Below are positions 27,251 through 35,653 of a stretch of 64,000 bases of DNA, in pieces. The position numbers were made by a program, and so were the translations under genes. Positions within the stretch are counted from its first letter, which is position 1, and the number at the start of each line of letters is the position of its first letter. This DNA is from Bradyrhizobium sp. 139 (GTDB lineage: Bacteria > Pseudomonadota > Alphaproteobacteria > Rhizobiales > Xanthobacteraceae): the NCBI RefSeq assembly GCF_023074175.1, contig NZ_JADPKS010000008.1, positions 1 to 64,000 of the forward strand, written 5' to 3'. The notes below the pieces were generated by a model. That model was not told the DNA's origin and made no database searches. It saw nothing but the letters and a program-made list of their open reading frames with translations.

Positions 27251-28738
27251 TCAGACGGCCAGGTTCATCCAGATGGCCTTGGGCTCGGTGAAATTGTCGA
27301 TCGCGGCGGTACCATGCTCGCGGCCAAGGCCAGAGTCGCGCTCGCCGCCCCAGGGCAGCCGCACGTCGGTGTAGCCATAGGTGTTCATCCAGACGGTGCC
27401 GGCGCGCGCCCGCTTGGCAAAGCGCTGGAGCTTGCCGATGTCGCGGCTCCAGACGCCGGCGGCGAGGCTGTAGGCTGTGCCATTGGCGATCCTCAACGCG
27501 TCGGCCTCGTCCCTAAACTTGATGACGCTGACGACGGGGCCAAAGATCTCCTCCTGCGAGACCCGCATCTCGTGCGCGACGTTTGCGAACACCGTCGGGC
27601 TGATGAAGTAGCCGCGCTCGCCGACGCGCTGACCGCCGGTGACGAGGGTTGCACCTTCCTCCTGGCCGATCTCGACATAGTCGAGGATCGACTTCATCTG
27701 CTTCTCGGAGATGACGGGGCCGAGCGCCGTCTTGCGGTCGAGCGGATCGCCGATTCTGAGCGATTTGGCGCGCGCCGCCAGCCGCTCGACGACCTCGTCA
27801 TAGACCTTCTCCTGCACCAGCACGCGGGAGCCGGCCGAGCAGACCTGGCCCGCGTTGAAAAAGATGCCGGAGGCCGCAGCCTTGCTTGCTGCTTCGAGAT
27901 CGGCGTCGTCGAAAATGACGTTGGCCGACTTGCCGCCAAGCTCGAGCGAGACGCGCTTGAAATTGCCGGCCGCGCCTTTCATGATTCCACGGCCCACGCC
28001 GGGCGAGCCGGTGAAGGTGACCTTGTCGACGTCGGGGTGATTGACCAGCGCATCGCCGACGACGCGGCCCGGGCCCGTGACGACGTTGAAGACGCCTGCC
28101 GGAAGGCCCGCTTCCAGGGCGAGCTCCGCGATGCGCAGCGCCGAGAGCGATGTCAGCTCGGCGGGCTTCATCACAACGGTGCAGCCGCAGGCCAGCGCCG
28201 GCGCCAGCTTCCACATCCCGATCATTAGCGGGAAATTCCAGGGCACGATCGCCGCGACCACGCCGACCGGCTCGCGCACGGTGTAGGTCAAGGCATCGTC
28301 GCGCACGGGCACGACGTCGCCGCTGATCTTGTCGGCCCAGCCGGCGTAGTAGATCAGCGTGTCGACGGCGGCCGGAAAATCCTGGCGCATCGTCGCGGAT
28401 ATCGGCTTGCCCGCATCGATGGACTCGATCTCGGCGATCTCATTGGCGTGCAGCTTGAGCAGCTCCGCCCAGCGCAGCAGTATCTGTCCGCGCTCGGAGG
28501 CGCGCATCGTGCGCCAGGGACCTTCGAACGCCCGGCGCGCGGCCGCCACTGCATGGTCGACATCGGCCTCGTTGCCTTCCGCGACGACGGCGATGACCTG
28601 GCCGGTGGCGGGATTGAGGGATTTGAAGATGCGGCCGGAGCTCGCGGGAATGCGGTGGCCATCGATGAGCAGATGCTGCGGCCGGGCCATGAACCCGGTT
28701 GCCGGCGAATGGGCAAAGTCATATGCAACAGACATCAT
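27251..28738 (-). CDS. NAD(P)-dependent aldehyde dehydrogenase
   Basis: 495 aa, normal ALDH length. VPWNFPLMIG and KPAELTSLSA bind the cofactor, TGSPGVGRGI is the Rossmann turn, SLELGGKSANV supplies the general-base Glu, and FFNAGQVCSAGSR carries the catalytic Cys. IFGPVVSVIKF and GGERDSGLGREHG close the domain. The start at 28738 has GGGAG five bases upstream; the longer open frame is not supported. The sequence resembles betaine/phenylacetaldehyde-type ALDHs, but the substrate is not certain. It is divergent from a ModE-like regulator with an operator-like palindrome between them. Confidence 0.93.
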   Translation of the reverse strand: MMSVAYDFAHSPATGFMARPQHLLIDGHRIPASSGRIFKSLNPATGQVIAVVAEGNEADVDHAVAAARRAFEGPWRTMRASERGQILLRWAELLKLHANEIAEIESIDAGKPISATMRQDFPAAVDTLIYYAGWADKISGDVVPVRDDALTYTVREPVGVVAAIVPWNFPLMIGMWKLAPALACGCTVVMKPAELTSLSALRIAELALEAGLPAGVFNVVTGPGRVVGDALVNHPDVDKVTFTGSPGVGRGIMKGAAGNFKRVSLELGGKSANVIFDDADLEAASKAAASGIFFNAGQVCSAGSRVLVQEKVYDEVVERLAARAKSLRIGDPLDRKTALGPVISEKQMKSILDYVEIGQEEGATLVTGGQRVGERGYFISPTVFANVAHEMRVSQEEIFGPVVSVIKFRDEADALRIANGTAYSLAAGVWSRDIGKLQRFAKRARAGTVWMNTYGYTDVRLPWGGERDSGLGREHGTAAIDNFTEPKAIWMNLAV

Positions 28739-28751
28739 ATTTCTCCCTGTT

Positions 28752-28763
28752 CTGGTATACCAG
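28752..28763. promoter_or_regulatory. Perfect 12 bp palindrome CTGGTATACCAG, candidate operator
   Basis: It lies in the 110 bp between the divergent ALDH and ModE-like regulator genes, 14 bp upstream of the ALDH start codon. The position is right for a repressor or activator site acting on the ALDH promoter. TGGTATACCA-type sites are also known for GntR-family regulators, so the adjacent regulator is a candidate, not a proven, ligand. Confidence 0.55.
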
Positions 28764-28848
28764 GATAGGCGCGCATAGGCCCGAGTAAATATGATATGGT
28801 TTGCAAATGGACGCCCTGCATATGAAGCGCAGTTCATAAGGAAGGCCG

Positions 28849-29931
28849 ATGCTCCAGATCGAGATCGAGGTCGTCTGGCGGTTTCGCCGCGAGGGCAATC
28901 CGCGCACCACCGTCATCATGCTCGGCATCCTCAACGAGATCCGGAGGACCGGGAAGATCACCAGCGCGGCCAGCGACGCCCACCTCTCCTATCGCCACGT
29001 CTGGAATCTGATCGAGCAATGGTCGGAATTCTTCGGCACGCCGCTGGTCGAGACCCAGCGCGGCAAGGGCTCAAAACTCACGCCGTTCGGCGAGCGGCTG
29101 GTATGGGCCGGCGAGCGCATGCAGGCGCGGCTCGGACCTCAACTCGAAAACCTCGCACAGGAGCTGGCGAGCGAGATCAAGCCGTTCCTCGAACAGCGCC
29201 CCGCCGTGATCCGCGTCCATGCCAGCCACGGCTTTGCGGTGGCAAAACTGCGCGAATTCCTCGACCGCGAACCCGGCATCGGCGTCGACCTGCGCTATGT
29301 CAGCAACCAGCATTCGCTGGTTTCGCTGGCGCAGGGTGCCTGCGATCTCTCCGGCCTGCATCTGCCGCACGGCGCGCTACGCGCCCAAGGCATCAAGGCC
29401 GCCCGCGAATGGCTCGACCCGCGCGAGGATCGCATCATCAGTTTCGTCACGCGTGAAATGGGGCTGATGGTCGCGCGCGGCAATCCGCTGCGCATCGCCT
29501 CGCTTGATGATCTCACCGGACCGAAAGTCCGCTTCGTCAACCGCGACCACGATTCCGGCACGCGCCTGCTGTTCGATCAGTTGCTCGCCGCGCACGGCAT
29601 CGACGAGAGCAGGATCAACGGCGCGCAACAGATCGAGTTCACCCACGCCGCGGTCGCTGCCTATGTCGCAAGCGGCATGGCGGATGCAAGTTTCGGCGTC
29701 GAGGCCGCCGCCCGGCATTTCGGTCTCGATTTCATCCGGCTCCTCACCGAGGACTATTTCTTCGTCTGCAAGCGCGCCTTCCTGGACACCGGGCCGATGC
29801 AACGCATCCTCGAGATCATGCGCAGCGCCGATTTCCGCGCCGCCATCGCGACCCTGCCCGGCTACGTGCCGTCGGATACGGGCGCTGTCACCGGCGTGAA
29901 GGCGTTTCTGGAGATGCACGCCGTGCGATGA
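28849..29931 (+). CDS. ModE/LysR-like transcriptional regulator with substrate-binding domain
   Basis: 360 aa. The N-terminal winged helix (about 15-90) reads MLGILNEIRRTGKITSAASD, then SYRHVWNLIEQW and GKGSKLTPFGERL, as in ModE and LysR DNA-binding domains. Residues from about 115 form a periplasmic-binding-protein-like domain (VIRVHASHGFAVAKLREFL, NRDHDSGTRLLFDQLL) as in molybdate-binding-like regulators. It probably senses a small molecule and controls the divergent ALDH gene. The start is the first ATG before the first strand, preceded by AAGGAAG. Confidence 0.85.
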   Translation: MLQIEIEVVWRFRREGNPRTTVIMLGILNEIRRTGKITSAASDAHLSYRHVWNLIEQWSEFFGTPLVETQRGKGSKLTPFGERLVWAGERMQARLGPQLENLAQELASEIKPFLEQRPAVIRVHASHGFAVAKLREFLDREPGIGVDLRYVSNQHSLVSLAQGACDLSGLHLPHGALRAQGIKAAREWLDPREDRIISFVTREMGLMVARGNPLRIASLDDLTGPKVRFVNRDHDSGTRLLFDQLLAAHGIDESRINGAQQIEFTHAAVAAYVASGMADASFGVEAAARHFGLDFIRLLTEDYFFVCKRAFLDTGPMQRILEIMRSADFRAAIATLPGYVPSDTGAVTGVKAFLEMHAVR

Positions 29932-29960
29932 TGCTGGCGCGCTCGGCTTGTCCGCCTCCG

Positions 29961-30160
29961 TCAGATCACCGGCTGATCCTTCAGCGCCGAGACCACCTGC
30001 TCGCCTTGTACAGTCAATCGGTAAGTCACCAGCGGACGGCTCGACGGCGGTTTTCGCGCGGTCTCGACAATGTAGCCGCGCACCATCAGCGCTTCGAAGC
30101 TGCCGTAATAGCCGAACATGCTGATCTGGTTCTGCTTGAGCAGCTTGAACTCGCGCAAGA
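29961..30160 (-). pseudogene. C-terminal fragment of a conserved hypothetical protein
   Basis: About 65 residues with good coding character, EFKLLKQNQISMFGYYGSF and then EALMVRGYIVETARKPP, ending GEQVVSALKDQPVI. The frame upstream turns into the antisense of an AraC-type gene (about 30160), so the 5' part is missing. It could be a short intact gene starting inside this region, but no ATG with a ribosome binding site is apparent. Confidence 0.45.
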
Positions 30161-30722
30161 GGCCTCGCCTATGTTCGCACGCAGGACGATCCAATGGCGC
30201 GCCTGCGCGCTGCCATCCTGGAGACGTTCTCGCTGGCTTCGGCATGCAACGATCCCCGGCAATCCGAGGCGCTCAACCGCCCGATCAAGGAAACGCTGCT
30301 CGCCGGCCTCGACGCCACCCTGTTGCCGGCCGGCACATGCGCCGCCCCGCCCCGCTTCGTTCGACAAGCACCGCAAGCTGATCGCGCATCTCGACGAAGT
30401 CATTGCGCTGTTCGGCAGCAAGCCGCTCTACAGCGACGACCTCGCCGCCGCACTCGGCGTGTCCGTGCGCACGCTCCAGGCCGCGACGCACGCGGTGCAC
30501 GGCGTCAGCCTGCACCACTATCTGCGCCTCAAACGGTTGTGGTCCGTTCGCGTCCAGCTCATGACCGGAGGCGATGGATTGACCGTGAAGGCCGCCGCGC
30601 TCGGCAACGGCTTCTGGCACCTGGGCGACTTCGCGAAGAGCTACAGACTGGGCTTCCGCGAAACACCATCCGAGACATTGGCGCACGGACGGCGCTCGTT
30701 TCATCTGGCCATCAGGGCTTGA
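30160..30722 (+). pseudogene. AraC-family transcriptional regulator, truncated and frameshifted
   Basis: The C-terminal DNA-binding domain is clear: SKPLYSDDLAAALGVSVRTL, HGVSLHHYLRLKRLW, AALGNGFWHLGDFAKSYRLGF, which hold the two helix-turn-helix motifs of AraC proteins. Upstream, a different frame (MARLRAAILETFSLASACND, ETLLAGLDATLLP) continues the same protein, so a frameshift lies near 30340-30360. The N-terminal ligand domain is absent. The 5' break coincides with the fragment on the other strand, pointing to a deletion or rearrangement. Confidence 0.7.
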
Positions 30723-30738
30723 GAGAGCGGATCGCCCC

Positions 30739-31323
30739 TCAACCGTGACCGGCCGCCTTGCGGTGGCCACCCTCGCTGAGGCGGTCGACCCAGGCGATGC
30801 CGACCGCGGAGATGATGAAGGTCAGGTGGATCAGCACCTGCCACATCACGCCGGACTCGGTGAAATTGCTGCGCGTGGTGCCGAGATTACCGGCCTCGAT
30901 GAATGTCCTGAGCAGCGAGATCGAGGAGATGCCGATGATCGCCATCGCCAGCTTGATCTTGAGCACGCTGGCATTGACGTGGCTGAGCCATTCCGGCTCG
31001 TCTGGATGGCCGCTCAGGTTCAGGCGAGAGACGAAGGTCTCGTAGCCGCCGACGATCACCATCACCAGCAGGTTCGAGATCATGACGACGTCGATCAGCC
31101 CGAGCACGATCAGCATGATCTGCTGCTCGCTGGCGTCGAACGAGTGCAAGACGAGGTGCCAGAGCTCCTTCAGGAACAGCAGCACATAGACGCCTTGCGC
31201 GATGATGAGGCCGACATAAAGCGGCACTTGCAGCCAGCGCGAGCCGAAGATGAGCTGGGCAAACGGGCCGATCTGCGGCTGCGGCACGGAGAGCGCCGAA
31301 GGTGCTTTGGGTTCAGACGTCAT
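30739..31323 (-). CDS. YqhA/UPF0114-family membrane protein
   Basis: 194 aa, about four membrane helices. [20 protein letters not shown] opens the domain; [19 protein letters not shown] and [20 protein letters not shown] are the conserved UPF0114 blocks, and [19 protein letters not shown] follows. Function unknown. It lies 34 bp after the terC stop and is the last gene of a four-gene minus-strand operon that starts with a TerB-like protein. Confidence 0.88.
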   Translation of the reverse strand: MTSEPKAPSALSVPQPQIGPFAQLIFGSRWLQVPLYVGLIIAQGVYVLLFLKELWHLVLHSFDASEQQIMLIVLGLIDVVMISNLLVMVIVGGYETFVSRLNLSGHPDEPEWLSHVNASVLKIKLAMAIIGISSISLLRTFIEAGNLGTTRSNFTESGVMWQVLIHLTFIISAVGIAWVDRLSEGGHRKAAGHG

Positions 31324-31357
31324 TGATCACTCCGGATTGCGGACAAGGAAGCGCGCC

Positions 31358-31993
31358 TCACAGGCTCGCGATAACAGGCGCGAGCTCGAGCGAACCGCGA
31401 TAGATCATCTCGAAGGCGACGTAAACGATGATGGCAAGACCGACATAGGCGATCCAGCGCTGCTTCTGGAGCACGCGGCCGAGCAGGTCGGCGGCAACAC
31501 CCATCAGCGCGACAGACAGCAACAGTCCGAACGCGAGGATGTAGGGATGCTCGCGCGCGGCGCCCGCGACCGCAAGCACGTTGTCGAGCGACATCGAGAC
31601 ATCGGCGGCGACGATCTGCAGCGCCGCCTGTCCGAAGGTCTTGCGAGACGCCGGTGCGCTGGCCGCGCTGCCGCCATGGCTGAACGCGGGCTCGGCGTGC
31701 GCAGCCCGCTCGCGCAGCTCGCGCCACATCTTCCAGCAGACCCACAGCAGCAGCACGCCGCCGGCGAGCAGCAGGCCGATTACTTGCAAGAGCTGGGCCG
31801 CAACGCCGGCGAATACGATGCGCAAGGCCGTGGCAGCCACGATGCCGACTACGATGGCGCGCCGGCGCCGCTCGGCCGGCAATCCGGCCGCGGCAAGGCC
31901 GATGACGATGGCGTTGTCGCCAGCCAGCACGAGGTCGATCAGGACAACCTGGAGCAGCGCTGACAGCGCGTCAGCAGTGATGAATTCAGTCAT
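31358..31993 (-). CDS. TerC-family (YjbE-type) integral membrane protein
   Basis: 211 aa with about six or seven helices. The two acidic motifs VLIDLVLAGDNAIVIG (N-terminal) and AADVSMSLDNVLAVAG are the TerC hallmark and line a probable metal ion path. Related proteins export manganese or support metal loading of exported enzymes and tellurite resistance. Its start codon overlaps the stop of the preceding gene (ATGA at 31990-31993). Substrate not shown. Confidence 0.9.
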   Translation of the reverse strand: MTEFITADALSALLQVVLIDLVLAGDNAIVIGLAAAGLPAERRRRAIVVGIVAATALRIVFAGVAAQLLQVIGLLLAGGVLLLWVCWKMWRELRERAAHAEPAFSHGGSAASAPASRKTFGQAALQIVAADVSMSLDNVLAVAGAAREHPYILAFGLLLSVALMGVAADLLGRVLQKQRWIAYVGLAIIVYVAFEMIYRGSLELAPVIASL

Positions 31994-32352
31994 GATTGAT
32001 CATTTTTGGATGCGGACGGATCGAGCCAATGCGGCTTGCGCCGCTCGATCCAGTCGAAGACTTTCGAACGAGACGAGCGGAGCGCGGGCACATCCTCGGC
32101 GAGCAACGCAAGTCCGAGCGGCAGCATCCAGAAGCCGAGCACCGGCAGGAAGGAGAGCACGCCGCCGACGACGAGCAACGCGCCCGACGGGATCCTCACC
32201 CAGCGGCTCGACGGTTTGAGCAGATAGGTGACGGTGTCGCCCATGCGCGACGGCAAGCGATGGACGAGCTTGTCGAGCCGCGGGTCGCCGCCGGCCAATT
32301 GGCCGGCAGCGCCTTCGAGAACCGTCGACGGTTCGTCCGGAACGACGCTCAT
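31990..32352 (-). CDS. Small transmembrane protein of the ter operon
   Basis: 120 aa. A polar N-terminal half ends in one hydrophobic hairpin (IPSGALLVVGGVLSFLPVLG, then FWMLPLGLALLAEDVP); the C-terminus is basic with FDWIERRKPHWLDP. The stretch resembles PGPGW-type transmembrane proteins, from memory only. It overlaps by four bases both the TerB-like stop upstream (32349-32352) and the terC start downstream, so the three are translationally coupled. Confidence 0.75.
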   Translation of the reverse strand: MSVVPDEPSTVLEGAAGQLAGGDPRLDKLVHRLPSRMGDTVTYLLKPSSRWVRIPSGALLVVGGVLSFLPVLGFWMLPLGLALLAEDVPALRSSRSKVFDWIERRKPHWLDPSASKNDQS

Positions 32353-32819
32353 GCTTGCTCCTCTGAGACGGCGCGCTGATCCGCGCGTGCATCTGAGACG
32401 ACCGGCTTTGCGCGCGGCAGCACCAGCGTCAGCAGGCGCAACAGCTTGATCGCCTGCACCTCATGGAGATGCACGTCCTCGTCCGCGGCCGCGACGCGCT
32501 CCGACAGCTCCATCAAATGCGCCGAGAGCGGCAGGTCCGAGACCGGACGCAACCTATCGATCACCACATTGGCAAAGTCGGGCTCCTCGAGCCGTTCCGC
32601 CAGTTCGTCGAATATCGCAAACAGCCGGTCATCGCTCATGTGCGGCGCCAGTTCGCGATCCCTGATGAAACGGATCACCTCGTCGCGCTCGACCGGCGAA
32701 ACGCGCCGGTCGGCGACGGCGACCAGCGCGCCGGCAATGACCAGCGCCACCGCCGCCTGCTCGTTCGGGCTGGACGGTTCGGTGATCTCGATCGGGTTTG
32801 AAGTGGCGGCGTCAGACAT
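32349..32819 (-). CDS. TerB-like protein (tellurite resistance/DjlA fold)
   Basis: 156 aa all-alpha cytoplasmic protein. The pattern of VALVIAGALVAVADRRVSPVE, DEVIRFIRDRELAPHMS and VAAADEDVHLHEVQAIKLL is the TerB fold, with two acidic turns of the DG-x-x-x-x-E type that are candidate metal sites (ADRRVSPVERDE and ADEDVHLHE). It is the first gene of the operon; its stop overlaps the next start. The protein probably works with the TerC-family membrane protein, but this is inference. Confidence 0.78.
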   Translation of the reverse strand: MSDAATSNPIEITEPSSPNEQAAVALVIAGALVAVADRRVSPVERDEVIRFIRDRELAPHMSDDRLFAIFDELAERLEEPDFANVVIDRLRPVSDLPLSAHLMELSERVAAADEDVHLHEVQAIKLLRLLTLVLPRAKPVVSDARADQRAVSEEQA

Positions 32820-33388
32820 CGTTGCTCCTCACATTGGCGAAATAGCCGCGCGGAGCTGTGATGGGGACGATCGGGTCGGAGAGAACTCAAGAGGGCCCGA
32901 CGATCGGCCGATCCATCGCATTCGCGCGGGACAGGTGATCCGACATCACGAGGTTTTGCCGACTTGGTCGGCGTCCTCGCCAGAGGGGCCCGGATTCTTG
33001 TTCCTCCCAGAAATAAAGATAGGTCCGCCGGAATCAAGGCAACAAGGCTGCGACCAGCCGCCGCATCGGTTCCATGCTTATGGCGCAACAAACCAGGATG
33101 AATTGATGGGCCTTCGCCAAGAGATTACCCCACCCGCTCGACCAGATGCGCCCGCGACGGTTGCCGGATCGAATCTCAATGTCGGCTTGCCGCGACACGT
33201 CGCCTGGCAAGGCAGGACAGTTCATACCGGCATCTCGGCGGAAAGGGTGCCTGACAACTGCACTGGCGAGATTCCATCAAGACTGGCCGTTTCCCTCAGA
33301 CCAGATTCTGGCTATCTCCCGACCGAAAGTGGAGACACGTTGTGTACATCCCGCCGATGTGTGGACCAAACAAGGAGACGACCAGACG
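32820..33388. other. Gene-free 569 bp between the ter operon and the DUF606 gene
   Basis: Divergent promoters should lie here. No open frame with coding character was found. The ter side has short GC-rich partial inverted repeats (GTCGG/CCGAC near 32874-32903). No manganese riboswitch (yybP-ykoY) could be recognised by eye. The far side carries AAGGAGA ahead of the DUF606 start. Confidence 0.4.
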
Positions 33389-33835
33389 ATGTTCAGATCG
33401 GCACTTCCGATAATTCTCGCCGTCGCGGCCGGGATCAGTCTCGTCGTGCAACAAGCGCTCAACACCAATCTGCGGACGGCGTTGAGCTCGGCTGCGTGGT
33501 CGGGCTTCATGAGCTACTTGCTCGGCGTGCTCTGCATGGCGGCGCTGGCGCTCCTGCTGCGTGATCCCGTCCCTTCGGCAACGATTGCGGCCCGCATACC
33601 CTGGTTTGCATGGACCGGCGGACTGTTCGGCGCCATCTTCATCGGTCTCGGAATTTTCCTCGTCCCGCAGCTTGGCGCCGCGACGTTCTTCGCGTTGCTC
33701 ATCGCTGGCCAGATGTTCGGATCGATCGCGTTCGATCATTTTGGGGTGCTGGGCGTCCCCGTTCATCCCGTGAGCGCCGTCCGGATCGCCGGTGCCGCAC
33801 TGCTCGTCGGCGGTGTCGTTTTGATCCGCATGTAG
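33389..33835 (+). CDS. DMT-superfamily transporter, DUF606/YdcZ type
   Basis: 148 aa. Five hydrophobic segments, beginning IILAVAAGISLVVQQALNT-like at the N-terminus, then SGFMSYLLGVLCMAALALLL, a GGLFGAIFIGLGIFLVPQLG block and the C-terminal AGAALLVGGVVLI. This short half-size form is DUF606 (YdcZ). Start ATG 33389 has GGAG twelve bases upstream. Substrate unknown. Confidence 0.8.
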   Translation: MFRSALPIILAVAAGISLVVQQALNTNLRTALSSAAWSGFMSYLLGVLCMAALALLLRDPVPSATIAARIPWFAWTGGLFGAIFIGLGIFLVPQLGAATFFALLIAGQMFGSIAFDHFGVLGVPVHPVSAVRIAGAALLVGGVVLIRM

Positions 33836-33849
33836 GACGACGGGAACCA

Positions 33850-34097
33850 TCCCGCCGTCTCGGAGCTGCTCACCCGCGCGATCGACGACATTTGCCGAGG
33901 ACGCGGCCGCACTGAATTGCGCCGCCGAGGTCGAGCACTGCCGCACGATCGTGGAGCGCGGCAGCTCCGCCGAATTCCAGCTTCGCGCTGAGCGTGAAAA
34001 CGGCGATGACATCGCATCCGTGTCACGATGGATCGCTGCATCTACGATATCCGGAACGAACGCTCCGATCGGGCGCAGTGTTTCGGCAGCGCCATAG
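33850..34097 (+). pseudogene. Remnant of a carboxylate-amine ligase (YbdK/GshA2-like), C-terminal end
   Basis: Frame one gives AVSELLTRAIDDI (about 33856-33893). The next frame then gives FAEDAAALNCAAEVEHCR and TIVERGSSAEFQLRAE, ending at TAG 34095. The blocks EVEHCRTI and ERGSSAEFQL match the conserved C-terminus of YbdK-type glutamate-cysteine-ligase-like proteins (E-x-x-H-x-R-x-I-x-x-R-G-T-S-A). At least one frameshift and loss of the whole N-terminal ATP-grasp-like part make it non-functional. It lies directly after the DUF606 gene. The match is by memory of the family. Confidence 0.65.
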
Positions 34098-34504
34098 CGC
34101 CCACACAAGCTTTTTTGAATGCAAGGACCCTGTCTCGCTGCGCCAAGGTAAACCTAGGGTCTTGATCCCGCGGAGCCCTGTGCGTTCCGCTGTTCCACTG
34201 GTGCGTGAGGCTGCACTTCCACGCCAAGGCTTGCCGACAAATTAGACAAGATACGTCTCGTCACCGGAGTTGCCGGTTGCGCGAAGACGCCAGGCAAGCC
34301 GGCGAAACGGCACATCTAACCTCAGGTGGAGCCTCGATTATTTTCTCGTCTCTGAGAGCCGAGAGCCCATGTGTGCGCTCCGTGTTCCAACTGGCCCGAA
34401 ATTCGCAAGACAGCATCAGGCCTGATTCCCTGCCCTCTCACGAATTGGAGCAGCAGGATGCGTGCGCCCAGCTCCGGGATAACCGGCTAGAAGCGGAGAA
34501 TGCC
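34098..34504. other. About 400 bp with no recognised gene upstream of the bicupin gene
   Basis: An in-frame extension of the bicupin ORF runs back to 34205 but lacks homology-like features. A possible ribosome binding site (GGAGAA) is present just before 34505. Nothing else could be identified by eye. Confidence 0.4.
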
Positions 34505-35644
34505 ATGAACGTGCATGCTGCGGGCGATCTCAAATTCACCGGCCTCACCCGTCCGAACGGCGCGCCCCTTCGCCTCAACGGTCAGGATTTCGTGGCGATC
34601 GATCGCGACAAGAATGCGAATTTTGAGGCGACGTATCGGCCGCAAGCCCTTTACAACCGCGCGAGCGAGGGCTTTCACGCCAACAACGAGACCTTCCTCC
34701 TGCACGAAGTCGCGACCAATCTGCCGATCTACCGCCCCGACACGGGCCCCACCGATTTCCACCTTCACCTGCCGCCCGGCGGCTTTCAGCTCGTGCTGGT
34801 CACCTCGGGCGCGTTCACCTTCGACTACGACGGGCGCCTCTATAATGTCGGCCCCGGCGCGGTGATGCTGCAAAGCGCGATCGTCCACCGCCAGCTCTTC
34901 TACACCTGGTCGGGCCTGTCGACCGAAGAGAACCTGAAGACGCCGCAGACGGTGGTGCCGGATCCGATTTCGATGGGCTACTCCGGCAAATTCCTCGAAG
35001 CCTTCATCACCGATCCAACCACTTTTCCGAACCCGACCATCGTCGGTCCGGACCAGATCAATGAATCCGAGACGCCGCGCGTGGCCTGGAGCCACCCTCT
35101 GCATGATCGGCCAGCCGATGCAGGCTTCTGGCTTCAGGATCCCTTGGCGCTGGATGCGCTGTTCAAGCCGCTCACCGACAGTCCCGTCAAATCATCGATG
35201 CCGGTCTATGTGCGCGATATCGGGATCGAGGCTCCGAGCGGTCATCTTGTCACCGGCCACATCATCGCAACCGATCCGCGTGGCCAGTCACTTTTGCCGA
35301 AGAGCACATCAGTGGCAGCGGACGCCGCCTGTTTTGCCAAAGGCGAGGTCGTGATCTACCGCATCATTCGCGGCACAGCCGAATTCAGGAACAGAGCCGG
35401 CGAGACCTTCGAGCTTTCGGCCGGCGATGTGGTGACAGCGGGCAAGAGCTCGATCGACCTTGTAGGCCTCGGCGAAAACACCCAGGTCCTCAGGCTCGGC
35501 CTGCTGAAGGGCATGAACGACCTTCGCAGCTGGACGCCGACGCAACGCGACGAGATCGATGGCCTCGCCAGTCGGATCATCACGCAGAAGGATGTCCGTC
35601 CCCTGCGCACGGAAGGCGAGCCGGTCGGCTACTTGTACAGCTGA
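34505..35644 (+). CDS. Bicupin-domain protein of unknown function
   Basis: 379 aa. The first cupin (about 80-150) has HLHLPPGGFQLVLVTSGAFT, then GPGAVMLQSAIVHRQLF; its His residues are candidate metal ligands. The second (about 280-345) has GEVVIYRIIRGTAEFRN, then ELSAGDVVTAGKSS. N-terminal and middle regions have no recognised domain. It has no signal peptide, so it is cytoplasmic. The start is chosen from GGAGAA eight bases upstream; the frame is open for 100 more codons. It is convergent with gor, 9 bp between the stops. Confidence 0.7.
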   Translation: MNVHAAGDLKFTGLTRPNGAPLRLNGQDFVAIDRDKNANFEATYRPQALYNRASEGFHANNETFLLHEVATNLPIYRPDTGPTDFHLHLPPGGFQLVLVTSGAFTFDYDGRLYNVGPGAVMLQSAIVHRQLFYTWSGLSTEENLKTPQTVVPDPISMGYSGKFLEAFITDPTTFPNPTIVGPDQINESETPRVAWSHPLHDRPADAGFWLQDPLALDALFKPLTDSPVKSSMPVYVRDIGIEAPSGHLVTGHIIATDPRGQSLLPKSTSVAADAACFAKGEVVIYRIIRGTAEFRNRAGETFELSAGDVVTAGKSSIDLVGLGENTQVLRLGLLKGMNDLRSWTPTQRDEIDGLASRIITQKDVRPLRTEGEPVGYLYS

Positions 35645-35653
35645 GCTTCGGCC

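Noticed and set aside
32820..33000. yybP-ykoY manganese riboswitch ahead of the ter operon
   Set aside because: No recognisable conserved core; only weak GC-rich inverted repeats. Kept as a check, not a feature.
33296..34108. 270-codon minus-strand open frame opposite the DUF606 gene
   Set aside because: The plus-strand DUF606 gene has clear helices and a ribosome binding site; the minus frame is Arg/Gln-rich.
34205..34504. N-terminal extension of the bicupin ORF
   Set aside because: No homology-like features, and a better ribosome binding site lies before 34505.
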